Origin: Phreatobacter stygius
GTDB taxonomy: Bacteria > Pseudomonadota > Alphaproteobacteria > Rhizobiales > Phreatobacteraceae
Direction of reading: 5' to 3'
DNA: 64,000 bases
NCBI RefSeq assembly: GCF_005144885.1
Contig: NZ_CP039690.1
Span: forward strand, 124,001 to 188,000
Positions 1 to 7,405 of this stretch are shown piece after piece (the first letter of the stretch is position 1; each line of letters opens with the position of its first letter). The notes beneath the pieces are model-generated. The model searched no databases. It was not told where the DNA came from and saw nothing but the letters and a program-made list of their open reading frames with translations. The translations under genes were made by a program, and so were the position numbers.

Positions 1-890
1 TCGGCCGTTCGCACGGCATCCATGCCGAGCCGACCACCTTCGGCCTGAAGCTGGCGCAAGCCTATGCCGAGTTCGACCGTTCGCTCGCCCGCCTGGAGGC
101 GGCGCGCGAGGAGGTGCGCACCTGCGCCATTTCCGGTGCGGTCGGCACCTTCGCGCAGATCGATCCGCGCGTCGAAGACCATGTCGCCAAGGCGATGGGA
201 CTGAAGGTCGAGCCGGTCTCCACCCAGGTGATCCCGCGCGACCGCCACGCCATGTTCTTTGCGACCCTTGGCGTGGTCGCGTCGTCCGTCGAGCGGCTGG
301 CCGTCGAGATCCGCCACCTGCAGCGTTCGGAGGTGCTGGAGGCCGAGGAATTCTTCTCCGAGGGCCAGAAGGGCTCGTCGGCCATGCCGCACAAGCGCAA
401 TCCGGTGCTCACCGAAAATCTCACCGGCCTTGCCCGCCTCGTCCGCGGCATGGCCATGCCGGCAATGGAAAACGTCGCGCTCTGGCACGAGCGCGACATC
501 TCGCATTCCTCGGTCGAGCGGATGATCGGCCCGGATGCCACCGTGACGCTCGACTTCGCGCTGGTCCGCCTCACCGGCGTCATCGACAAGCTCCTGGTCT
601 ATCCGGCCAACATGCAGAAGAACCTCGACCGGCTCGGCGGCCTCGTCCACTCCCAGCGCGTGCTGCTGGCGCTGACCCAGAAGGGCGTGTCGCGCGAGGA
701 TGCCTATCGGCTGGTCCAGCGCAACGCCATGCCGGTCTGGCGCGGCGAAGGCGACTTCCTGACGCTGCTGAAGGCCGACGCCGATGTCCGCAAGGCGTTG
801 AGCGAGGCCGAGCTCGAGGAGAAGTTCGACCTCGGTTACCACCTGAAACACGTCGACACGATCTTCAGCCGGGTATTCGGAGCAAGCTGA
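1..890 (+). CDS. purB: Adenylosuccinate lyase, 5'-truncated by window edge
   Basis: Adenylosuccinate lyase splits SAICAR to AICAR plus fumarate and adenylosuccinate to AMP plus fumarate. About 295 residues are visible, roughly the C-terminal two thirds of a family protein of about 435 residues; the frame is open back to base 3. The visible N-terminal part reads GRSHGIHAEPTTFG, the family's conserved His-containing block. The fumarase/aspartase superfamily signature GSSAMPHKRNP follows near 375-410 and carries the mobile-loop catalytic serine. The gene ends 4 bases before the next ATG, so the two are probably co-transcribed. It lies near the minus-strand purine block at 6.7-14 kb but is transcribed the other way. 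Identity is very secure; the start is outside the window. Confidence 0.97.
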   Translation, partial: GRSHGIHAEPTTFGLKLAQAYAEFDRSLARLEAAREEVRTCAISGAVGTFAQIDPRVEDHVAKAMGLKVEPVSTQVIPRDRHAMFFATLGVVASSVERLAVEIRHLQRSEVLEAEEFFSEGQKGSSAMPHKRNPVLTENLTGLARLVRGMAMPAMENVALWHERDISHSSVERMIGPDATVTLDFALVRLTGVIDKLLVYPANMQKNLDRLGGLVHSQRVLLALTQKGVSREDAYRLVQRNAMPVWRGEGDFLTLLKADADVRKALSEAELEEKFDLGYHLKHVDTIFSRVFGAS

Positions 891-894
891 TCCG

Positions 895-1449
895 ATGCGC
901 ACTGCCGACGCCGATATCCTGATCGTTCCCGGCTACACCAATTCCGGCGAAGACCACTGGCAGTCGCGCTGGGAGGCCAAGCTGCCGACCGCGCATCGGG
1001 TCAATCTCGGCGATTGGCACAAGCCTGAAAAAGCGCGCTGGGTCGACAGTCTCGCCACCGCGGTCGCCTCCTGCACGCGGCCCGTCGTGCTGGTCGCCCA
1101 TTCGCTTGGCGTCATCACGGTGGCGCATGCGGCGCCGCTGTTCCCGAGAGGCGTCGTGCACGGCGCCTTCCTGGTCAGCATGCCCGACATCGAACAGGGC
1201 GCCGATATTCCCGACGTCGACCGGGCCTTCGCACCGATCCCGCGCGATCCCCTGCCCTTCCCCTCGGTCCTGGTCGCCAGCCGCAACGACCCGCATTGCG
1301 CTTACGCGCGCGCCGAGGATTTCGGTTACTCCTGGGGTTCGGCTCTGTCGGACGCGGGCGAAGCCGGCCACATCAACACCGCGTCCGGCCACGGACCGTG
1401 GCCGGAGGGTCTGATGCGGTTCGCCGGCTTCATGAAGGCGCTCGGCTGA
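895..1449 (+). CDS. RBBP9/YdeN-family alpha/beta serine hydrolase
   Basis: A 184-residue single-domain alpha/beta hydrolase of the RBBP9/YdeN type. The N-terminal block ILIVPGYTNSGEDHWQSRWE is typical of the family. The nucleophile elbow is AHSLG (Ser70), a candidate acid is in SRNDPHC, and the GHINTASGHGPW motif supplies the catalytic histidine, so the triad looks intact. Substrate is unknown; bacterial members are small serine hydrolases without an assigned pathway. The ATG starts 4 bases after the purB stop, so translation is probably coupled. The 3' end converges on the aldolase gene with under 20 bases between stops. Confidence 0.9.
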   Translation: MRTADADILIVPGYTNSGEDHWQSRWEAKLPTAHRVNLGDWHKPEKARWVDSLATAVASCTRPVVLVAHSLGVITVAHAAPLFPRGVVHGAFLVSMPDIEQGADIPDVDRAFAPIPRDPLPFPSVLVASRNDPHCAYARAEDFGYSWGSALSDAGEAGHINTASGHGPWPEGLMRFAGFMKALG

Positions 1450-1468
1450 ACCGCCGGGCGCGCGCGGA

Positions 1469-2248
1469 TCAGCCGCGCACCACCTTCAGGGCGGCTTGAG
1501 CACCACCGCGGATGATGATGGCGTCGTTGACCAGCGTGATGAAGCCCCAGCCTTGGCTCGCCAGCTCCTTGGCTTTTTCGAAGCTCGGCGCATAACAGCC
1601 GGTGAGCTTGCCGGCCTTTTTCGCCGCCGTCATGATCTTGTCGAAGGCGTCGACCACGACCTCGTTGTTGGGGTCGAGCTTCGCGCCCTTGAGCAGGGTG
1701 ATCGATAGGTCCGAGGGGCCGGCGAAGACGCCGTCGATACCGGGCACGGCCAGGATATCGTCGACCGCGGCAAGCGCCGCCGTGGTCTCGATCATGGCGA
1801 GCGTCACGGTCATCGTATTGGCCTTCTGCAGGTATTCCTGCGGACCCAGGCCGGTGAGCTGCTGGAACCGGTTGCCACCCCAGGAGCGGTCGCCGAGCGG
1901 CGGGTATTTGGTCGCGGAGGCGAAACGCTTGGCGTCGGCGACCGAATTGATCATCGGCGCGATGATGATTTCCGCGCCGACGTCGAGCAGCCGGGCCGCA
2001 CCACCGAAATCCTCCAGCGCGACCCTGACGCCCGCCGGCTTGCCGGCATGGTTGACCGCCGAGATGCCGCGCATGGCGCCCATCAGGTCGATCGAGGAGT
2101 GCTGCATGTCGAAGGTGACGGCGTCGAAGCCTTCCCGCGCGATTGCGTCGGCGATCAGCGGCTCGGGCATGCTGAGCCAGGCGGTGAACAGGCTCTCGCC
2201 GGCGCGCAGGCGTTCGGCAAGCGTATAGGGCTTCGGCGTCTGGTGCAT
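1469..2248 (-). CDS. HpcH/HpaI aldolase family protein
   Basis: A 259-residue class II (metal-dependent) aldolase of the HpcH/HpaI family, which cleaves or forms 4-hydroxy-2-oxo acids with pyruvate as one partner. Visible landmarks are the N-terminal FDMQHSSIDL block, the metal-ligand glutamate in MIETTAA and the GVFAGPSDLS block with the second metal-ligand aspartate. The ATG at 2248 is chosen because GGAGGA sits just upstream of it; an in-frame ATG at 2272 precedes that Shine-Dalgarno and would add eight residues. The gene diverges from murI and stands alone. Actual substrate is unknown; close relatives are annotated as 2-keto-3-deoxy-sugar-acid or hydroxyketoacid aldolases. Confidence 0.93.
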   Translation of the reverse strand: MHQTPKPYTLAERLRAGESLFTAWLSMPEPLIADAIAREGFDAVTFDMQHSSIDLMGAMRGISAVNHAGKPAGVRVALEDFGGAARLLDVGAEIIIAPMINSVADAKRFASATKYPPLGDRSWGGNRFQQLTGLGPQEYLQKANTMTVTLAMIETTAALAAVDDILAVPGIDGVFAGPSDLSITLLKGAKLDPNNEVVVDAFDKIMTAAKKAGKLTGCYAPSFEKAKELASQGWGFITLVNDAIIIRGGAQAALKVVRG

Positions 2249-2476
2249 CGGATCCTCCAAGTTGAATGGCAAACCACCGGGTCTTCGATGACCGGATTTT
2301 CAACGATTAAGTGGCCGGGATTGGCGCGCTCCGTCAACGCCGAGATAGCGCGCATCTGGGATGCCTTGGACCAGAGCCGCCGGAACCGGCGCGGCGCGCA
2401 TCGGGTCACCGGCACGCTGGCGAAAACTTAACGCTTTTCCACCAAAATCCGGCCAATTGTCGCGTGAAGGTTCGTG

Positions 2477-3364
2477 ATGCGTATCACCTTCGACTCCAGG
2501 ACTTTTGATCCGTTTGCCGGCATGCACCAGACGATCAAGCCAAGCGCCGACATCTTGACCCGCGCGCCGACCATCCTGGTGTTCGATTCCGGGCTCGGCG
2601 GGCTCACCGTCCACCGCGAGATCGTCAGGCTCAGGCCCGACGCGCGCTTCGTCTATTGCGCCGACGACGCGGCCTTTCCTTATGGCCGACTGTCGGAAGA
2701 CCATCTGATATCAAGGGTTCTCGCCGTCATGGAACGGCTGATCGCCACCCACCAGCCGGATTGCGTTGTCATCGCCTGCAACACGGCGTCGACACTGGTC
2801 ATGCCGCACCTGCGCCAGCGCTTCGCGCTACCCTTTGTCGGCACGGTGCCGGCGATCAAGCCGGCCTGCGAGCAATCGGCCTCGCGCCTGGTCAGCGTGC
2901 TCGCCACCCCCGGCACGGTCGCCCGCGACTACACCCGGTCGCTGATCGCCGAATTCGGGCTCGGCTGCACCGTGACGCTGGTCGGCTCCGTGCATCTGGC
3001 AAGCCTTGCCGAAGCGGTCATGCGCGGCGAGCCCGCCGACGAACCGGCGATCGCGGCCGAGATCGCGCCCTGTTTCGTTGTCGAGGGCGACAGGCGCACC
3101 GACACCGTGGTGCTGGCCTGCACCCATTACCCGCTGCTGGTCGAGACGTTCCGCCGCGTCGCGCCCTTTGCCGTGACCTGGATCGACCCGGCGCCGGCCA
3201 TTGCCCGGCGCGTCGTGCAATTGCTCGGACCGGCCCGGCCGGCGGCGAAGGCGGCGCCGGCTGTCGCGCTGTTGACCGACGGCGCCGCCCGCGGCGCGCT
3301 CGCAGCGGTCTTTTCCGGCTTCGGCATCGGCGAAACGCTCATCGATCCGCTGCCGCTTCATTGA
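2477..3364 (+). CDS. murI: Glutamate racemase
   Basis: Interconverts L- and D-glutamate in the cytoplasm to supply D-Glu for peptidoglycan. The 295-residue protein has the opening block ILVFDSGLGGLTV and the two catalytic cysteines in VIACNTAS (Cys101) and VLACTHYPLL (Cys215), each in its normal context. AAGG lies about 7 bases before the ATG; a GTG directly before it, at 2474, is an alternative. The N-terminus carries about 30 residues before the core, so a start at the ATG at 2522 is also possible. It is followed by rpsD on the same strand after 170 bases. Confidence 0.96.
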   Translation: MRITFDSRTFDPFAGMHQTIKPSADILTRAPTILVFDSGLGGLTVHREIVRLRPDARFVYCADDAAFPYGRLSEDHLISRVLAVMERLIATHQPDCVVIACNTASTLVMPHLRQRFALPFVGTVPAIKPACEQSASRLVSVLATPGTVARDYTRSLIAEFGLGCTVTLVGSVHLASLAEAVMRGEPADEPAIAAEIAPCFVVEGDRRTDTVVLACTHYPLLVETFRRVAPFAVTWIDPAPAIARRVVQLLGPARPAAKAAPAVALLTDGAARGALAAVFSGFGIGETLIDPLPLH

Positions 3365-3469
3365 CATGAGCGGCCGGCCTCTGTAAGCACGCCGCTTCTC
3401 GACGGATCGCTCTCGGGCGACCCGTGGGAATTTTGCGCACCCGCGATCGGGCTTCGGCCTGGTCTGTCG

Positions 3470-3486
3470 TGTCCCCCCAGGGGACA
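3470..3486 (+). promoter_or_regulatory. Short hairpin in the rpsD leader
   Basis: TGTCCCC and GGGGACA form a perfect 7-bp stem with a CCA loop, ending 47 bases before the rpsD ATG. There is no following T-run, so it is not an intrinsic terminator. A role in leader regulation of S4 is conceivable but only inferred. Confidence 0.35.
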
Positions 3487-3533
3487 AGAGGAGGGCGCGT
3501 CTCCTATCGATTGATAACGACAAGGGACACGCG

Positions 3534-4151
3534 ATGTCGAAGCGTCACGCCGCCAAGTATAAAATTGACCGCCGGATGGGCCAGAACATCTGGGGTCGTC
3601 CGAAGAGCCCGGTCAACCGCCGCGAATATGGCCCGGGCCAGCACGGCCAGCGCCGCAAGAGCAAGCTCTCGGACTTCGGCACCCAGCTGAAGGCCAAGCA
3701 GAAGCTCAAGGGCTATTACGGCAACATCTCCGAGAAGCAGTTCCACGCGACCTATACCGAGGCCGTGCGGGTGAAGGGCGATACCGGCGAGAACCTGATC
3801 GGCCTGCTCGAGCGCCGTCTCGACGCGGTGATCTACCGCGCCAAGTTCGTGCCGACCGTGTTCGCCGCCCGCCAGTTCGTCAACCACGGCCACATCAAGG
3901 TCAATGGTCGCCGCGTCAACATCCCGTCCTACAAGGTCAAGGTCGGCGATGTGATCGAGGTCAAGGAAGCCTCCCGCCAGCTCATCCTGGTGCTGGAAGC
4001 CGTCCAGTCCGGCGAGCGCGACGTTCCCGACTACCTGAGCGTCGACCACGGCAAGATGTCGGCCACGCTGGCGCGCATTCCGACCCTGTCGGAAGTGCCC
4101 TACGCGGTCCAGATGGAACCCTCGCTGGTCGTCGAGTTCTATTCGCGCTGA
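3534..4151 (+). CDS. rpsD: 30S ribosomal protein S4
   Basis: A 205-residue S4, a primary 16S rRNA-binding protein that nucleates assembly of the 30S body. The start [20 protein letters not shown] is typical of alphaproteobacterial S4. It has no N-terminal zinc-cysteine cluster and is therefore the C-minus form. The S4 RNA-binding domain spans roughly residues 95-155, including [14 protein letters not shown] and the [14 protein letters not shown] motif. AGGGA precedes the ATG by about 7 bases. It is monocistronic here, unlike in E. coli where it lies in the alpha operon, and a strong intrinsic terminator follows. Confidence 0.98.
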   Translation: MSKRHAAKYKIDRRMGQNIWGRPKSPVNRREYGPGQHGQRRKSKLSDFGTQLKAKQKLKGYYGNISEKQFHATYTEAVRVKGDTGENLIGLLERRLDAVIYRAKFVPTVFAARQFVNHGHIKVNGRRVNIPSYKVKVGDVIEVKEASRQLILVLEAVQSGERDVPDYLSVDHGKMSATLARIPTLSEVPYAVQMEPSLVVEFYSR

Positions 4152-4176
4152 TTGGTTTCAGCGACCGAGACTGCAA

Positions 4177-4205
4177 AAGGCCGCTCTTCGGAGCGGCCTT
4201 TTTCG
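4177..4205 (+). terminator. Rho-independent terminator of rpsD
   Basis: AAGGCCGCTC, a UUCG tetraloop and GAGCGGCCTT form a 10-bp stem followed by TTT. It begins 26 bases after the rpsD stop. A run of A on the other side could make it bidirectional. Confidence 0.92.
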
Positions 4206-4268
4206 TTGCGGGCGCGAGGACGCCCGAAGCGACGGCGAAACGGCCCAACCGGCTGCCGGAAAAACGCT

Positions 4269-4449
4269 ACGTCATCCCCGGCCGAGCGAAGCGAGGGGAA
4301 GGGGATCCAGGAGTTGAAGGGCTGAAACGACGACGCTGCGAAATCCCCGACGCGGAGCGCTCTCCGCGCCCGATCACGCGTTGAAAGCGCGGCCAAGCGG
4401 CCCCCTGGATCCCCTTCCCCTTGCTTCGCTCGGCCGGGGATGACGTAGT
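4269..4449. repeat. Dispersed palindromic intergenic repeat, copy 1
   Basis: About 180 bases bounded by inverted ends: CGTCATCCCCGGCCGAGCG near 4270 and its complement ending in GGCCGGGGATGACG near 4446. Inside these, GGGGATCCAGGAG and CTGGATCCCCTTCCCC repeat the inversion. The interior is not coding. The same design occurs at 22257-22442 and, degraded, near 36575-36765. Such GTCATCCCCGGCCGAG elements are common between rhizobial genes. The 4152-4559 gap otherwise holds only the rpsD terminator. Confidence 0.85.
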
Positions 4450-4559
4450 GTGTAAGTTGGACGCCCAGCGCATATTGGCGACGCAATCTACCCCCTCTCG
4501 CAGGATAAGGCCCCAGGCGCAGAGTGCGTCACGGCGCCATCGACCGGCCCCCTCCACCC

Positions 4560-5174
4560 TCACGGCGTCTCCCGGTCGATCGGCCAGTGCTTGAACACCT
4601 CTGTCGCCTCGCAGCGCGCGGCATGGGCCGCCAGCGCCGGGAAGGCATCGGCCGGCACGACGTCTGGAATGGTGAAGCGGATGAAGCCCCAGGCGACCGC
4701 GGCGCCGATCGCGCCAGGGCTCCAGGGCCCGGGGCCGGTCTTCCACTGGTCACAGGCGATCATGTCGAGCGCGGCCAAGGCCTCCTGCAACTGGTCGCGC
4801 ACGCGGTCGAGCCAGGGCTGATAACGGACCGCCTCGGGGCGTTTGCGCTCATATTCGATGCCGATCGCCTTCTCGCAGGTGACGATGGCAAGACCGGTCG
4901 CGCGGAGATCGGCGATGCGTGCCGTCGGCACCACCGGCCGCAGCGATTTGCCGGAGACATCCTCGAGGTGCTGGATGATCAGCTGCGATTCCATCAGCAC
5001 CGTGCCGTCGTCGGTGACCAGCGACGGCGCCTTGATCAAGGGATTGATGGCACGGAACCGGTCCATGTGCCGGAACACCGAAACCGACTGATGTTCGAAT
5101 GTGACGCCGAGCAGCGTGGCGGCGATCGCCGAGCGCCGCACATAGGGACTGTCGAGCATGCCGACGAGCAACAT
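4560..5174 (-). CDS. Glutathione S-transferase family protein
   Basis: A 204-residue cytosolic GST. The N-terminal thioredoxin-like domain starts with MLDSPYVRRSAIAATLLG, in which Ser is the likely glutathione-contacting residue. The characteristic NPLIKAPSLVTDDG (cis-Pro region) and ESQLIIQHLED follow. The remaining 120 residues form the all-helical C-terminal domain. It stands alone between a dispersed repeat and a divergently spaced peptidase gene on the same strand. Substrate cannot be told from the sequence. Confidence 0.92.
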   Translation of the reverse strand: MLLVGMLDSPYVRRSAIAATLLGVTFEHQSVSVFRHMDRFRAINPLIKAPSLVTDDGTVLMESQLIIQHLEDVSGKSLRPVVPTARIADLRATGLAIVTCEKAIGIEYERKRPEAVRYQPWLDRVRDQLQEALAALDMIACDQWKTGPGPWSPGAIGAAVAWGFIRFTIPDVVPADAFPALAAHAARCEATEVFKHWPIDRETP

Positions 5175-5294
5175 AGGAGCCTCCTGCCGTTGCGGCAGAA
5201 AGTGATCGAGAATGGTGCTGCGCGCAAATGGAGTGATCTGATCGGTGGATCACCGGATTTGATCGATCTCCGCTCGCCGGTCGCGCCGGCGCCC

Positions 5295-6491
5295 TCACCA
5301 GGAGCGGCGCGGACCGTCGTCGATATGGATCAGGCCGTTACGATAGCGCTTCACGCCACCGAGATCGGGCCGCATGCGCAGGAAGGCAATCACCGCCGCG
5401 CCATTGCCGCTGACCCGGAAATCGGCCGCCCGGCAATCCCTGTGGTAGGAGCCGCGCCAGTCGTCGGTGCGCACGAAGCGGCCGTTGCCGCGGTGGGTCG
5501 AGCGCACCAGGATCGGCCCGAAGCGCATGGCGACATCGTTCAGCGCGCGCCGGACCGGCGGTGGCAGGCAGGCCAGCGCCACGCCCGGATCGGGCATCAC
5601 CCGCTCGCCGGCGAGACCGGTATTGCGCTCGACCCCGGCGGTGCCGGGCAGGAAGCGCGGCCAGTCGCGGCCGCCGCCGTCAGGTGGCAGCGACGCCAGC
5701 ACCGGCCCACGCGCCGGTGTCGGCGTCGAAACGACCGGCGGCAGCGCCATGCCGGGAGCGGCGCCCGCGGGTGCCGCCGGGATCACCATGGTCGTGGCGC
5801 TGCCGTGAGAGGCCAGCACGACCGGGTTCGCGGTGGTCGAGGCCAGTGCCGGGGCGCCTGCCCCGCCGGCAGTCGACACGGCCGCAGCGATCGCCGCCTC
5901 GCCGGCTGGCCGGGCCAGCGGCACGGGCGCCGCGAAGGCGACCACGGCGGCGGGCAAGGCCGGAGCCGCTGCCTCCTGGGTCTCGGCCGCACGCGCGGCC
6001 GAACGCGCGAAGGCGCCGGGAATGATGATGCGGTCGCGCGGTTCGTCGTCGGACCAGCCTTGTGTGGTCGGCCAGGCCGGGGCTTGCGGGGCGGCAGCCG
6101 ATTCGTCGCGAAGGGGCTGCGACTGGGGCTGCGACTGGGGCTGCGACTGGGGTAGCGGCAGCGAGGCCAGGCCGGCGGCGACCGCTGCCGGCGCCGAGGC
6201 CTGTGTGATCACCGGCCGCGGCGCCGCGGCCGGGCGCGGCAAAGGCAGCGGCGCGGCCAGCGCGGCCGTCTCGGCCTGCGCCGGGCTGAGACCGGCACCC
6301 GCCGACGGCAGGGCGTTGCGCGGCGTCGGCGCGATGAAACTCGGCGACAGGAGATTGAGCGGCGCTCCGACGCCGGCCGAATGTCCGGCCTGAAAGCCCA
6401 GGCCCTGCTGCGCCAGCGCCGCCGAGGTGGCCCCTATCGAAAGGCCCAATGTCACGGCGACGACTTGCGATCGGAACAGGGGAATGGACAT
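5295..6491 (-). CDS. Exported M15-like (D,D-carboxypeptidase-type) protein with Pro/Ala-rich linker
   Basis: A 398-residue secreted protein. A signal peptide (TLGLSIGATSAALAQ) is followed by about 230 residues of Ala/Pro-rich low-complexity sequence, then a compact C-terminal domain of about 100 residues. That domain contains SYHRDCRAADF, close to the zinc-binding SxHxxGxAxD motif of M15/DacB-like peptidases with Cys in place of Gly, and GLIHIDDG, a second His-x-Asp. This suggests a periplasmic zinc peptidase acting on peptidoglycan, the linker reaching through the envelope. The linker holds an in-frame 12-bp tandem repeat (QPQS units). Activity is inferred. Confidence 0.75.
   Translation of the reverse strand: MSIPLFRSQVVAVTLGLSIGATSAALAQQGLGFQAGHSAGVGAPLNLLSPSFIAPTPRNALPSAGAGLSPAQAETAALAAPLPLPRPAAAPRPVITQASAPAAVAAGLASLPLPQSQPQSQPQSQPLRDESAAAPQAPAWPTTQGWSDDEPRDRIIIPGAFARSAARAAETQEAAAPALPAAVVAFAAPVPLARPAGEAAIAAAVSTAGGAGAPALASTTANPVVLASHGSATTMVIPAAPAGAAPGMALPPVVSTPTPARGPVLASLPPDGGGRDWPRFLPGTAGVERNTGLAGERVMPDPGVALACLPPPVRRALNDVAMRFGPILVRSTHRGNGRFVRTDDWRGSYHRDCRAADFRVSGNGAAVIAFLRMRPDLGGVKRYRNGLIHIDDGPRRSW
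6114..6151. repeat. Coding 12-bp tandem repeat (about 3 copies)
   Basis: The unit GGGCTGCGACTG is repeated three times without change and encodes the QPQS units in the linker of the M15-like protein. The length keeps frame and is a likely site of slippage. Confidence 0.85.
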
Positions 6492-6729
6492 GTCTGTCGG
6501 GCGCTCTCGGGCTTACGACCGCGCCTTGTGCGCGATCCTGGGCTTTGCGAAGCGCCGGCCAGCGGCGCGCGACGGAGAGGAGGCCCTCTCGCGGTGCCTC
6601 CGTTCTAGCTCGTGTCGCAATCGATTGTGGCAACTTCTTGGCAAAGACTTAACGGCGGCCCTTTGGACCGCCGCAGCAGGCCGGAAAACCGGTGGGCCAA
6701 GCCGAGCCGCTCGTCGGCTTTGCCGCGTC

Positions 6730-6781
6730 AGCTCGCCAAATCAACTCACCAAGTCAACTCACCAAGTCAGCTCGTCAAGTC
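6730..6781. repeat. 13-bp tandem repeat across the grxD stop codon
   Basis: On the grxD coding strand four 13-bp units follow one another: GACTTGACGAGCT, GACTTGGTGAGTT twice, and GATTTGGCGAGCT. The grxD stop TGA lies in the first unit. The units start with GACTTGG, the same core as the array ending alaS at 23670-23759. The rest of the 6492-6766 gap holds no gene that I can support. Confidence 0.85.
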
Positions 6782-7123
6782 GCGAACCGGAATGCCCTTG
6801 CTCTTCATCAGTTCGAGCAGCTCGCCGGACTGGAACATCTCGCGGGTGATGTCGCAGCCGCCGATGAACTCGCGCTTGACGTAAAGCTGCGGGATCGTCG
6901 GCCAGTTCGAATAGTCCTTGATGCCCTGGCGGATATCGTCGGCATCGAGCACGTTGACGCCCTTATAGGGAACCCCGAGATAGTCGAGGATCTGAACGAC
7001 CTGGCCGGAGAACCCGCACATCGGAAACTGCGGGGTGCCCTTCATGAACAGCACGACGTCGCTGCTGTTCAATTCGGCGTCGATCTTGGCATGTGCCGGG
7101 TTGGTCTGGGCTTCCGTGGTCAT
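6767..7123 (-). CDS. grxD: Monothiol glutaredoxin, Grx4 family
   Basis: A 118-residue monothiol glutaredoxin with the CGFS active site (Cys36-Ser39). Proteins of this family bind a [2Fe-2S] cluster with glutathione, often shared with a BolA partner, and take part in iron-sulfur trafficking and iron sensing. The glutathione-binding blocks WPTIPQLYV and GGCDI are present. The gene follows bolA by about 34 bases on the same strand, which matches the known Grx4-BolA partnership, and both follow purL. The last codons and the stop lie in a tandem repeat. Confidence 0.97.
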   Translation of the reverse strand: MTTEAQTNPAHAKIDAELNSSDVVLFMKGTPQFPMCGFSGQVVQILDYLGVPYKGVNVLDADDIRQGIKDYSNWPTIPQLYVKREFIGGCDITREMFQSGELLELMKSKGIPVRDLTS

Positions 7124-7157
7124 GGCGTTCTCTCGCTCGACGATAGGCTTATGCCAA

Positions 7158-7391
7158 TCAATGGGGTGCGCTGGTCGTCAACGCAAGGGCATGCAGCACG
7201 CCGCCCATCTTGCCCTTCAGCGCGGCATAGACGATCTGATGCTGCTGCACCCGCGATTTGCCGCGAAAGCTCTCCGACACGACGGTGGCGGCGTAATGGT
7301 CGCCATCGCCGGCAAGGTCCTTGATCTCCACGGTAGCGTCGGGCAGCGCTTCCTTGATCATCTGCTCGATATCGGCGGCTGCCATCGGCAT
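7158..7391 (-). CDS. bolA: BolA family protein
   Basis: A 77-residue BolA-type protein. The family fold is recognisable in VEIKDLAGDGDHYAATVVSE and the C-terminal HQIVYAALKGKMGGVLHALAL, which contains the conserved histidines that help bind the iron-sulfur cluster in Grx4-BolA heterodimers. GGAGGA lies 6 bases before the ATG at 7391; a second ATG two codons on is possible. The frame runs open upstream over purL, but only this part shows family similarity. It is probably co-translated with purL (14-base gap) and grxD. Confidence 0.95.
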   Translation of the reverse strand: MPMAAADIEQMIKEALPDATVEIKDLAGDGDHYAATVVSESFRGKSRVQQHQIVYAALKGKMGGVLHALALTTSAPH

Positions 7392-7405
7392 CGTCGTTCC
7401 TCCGC

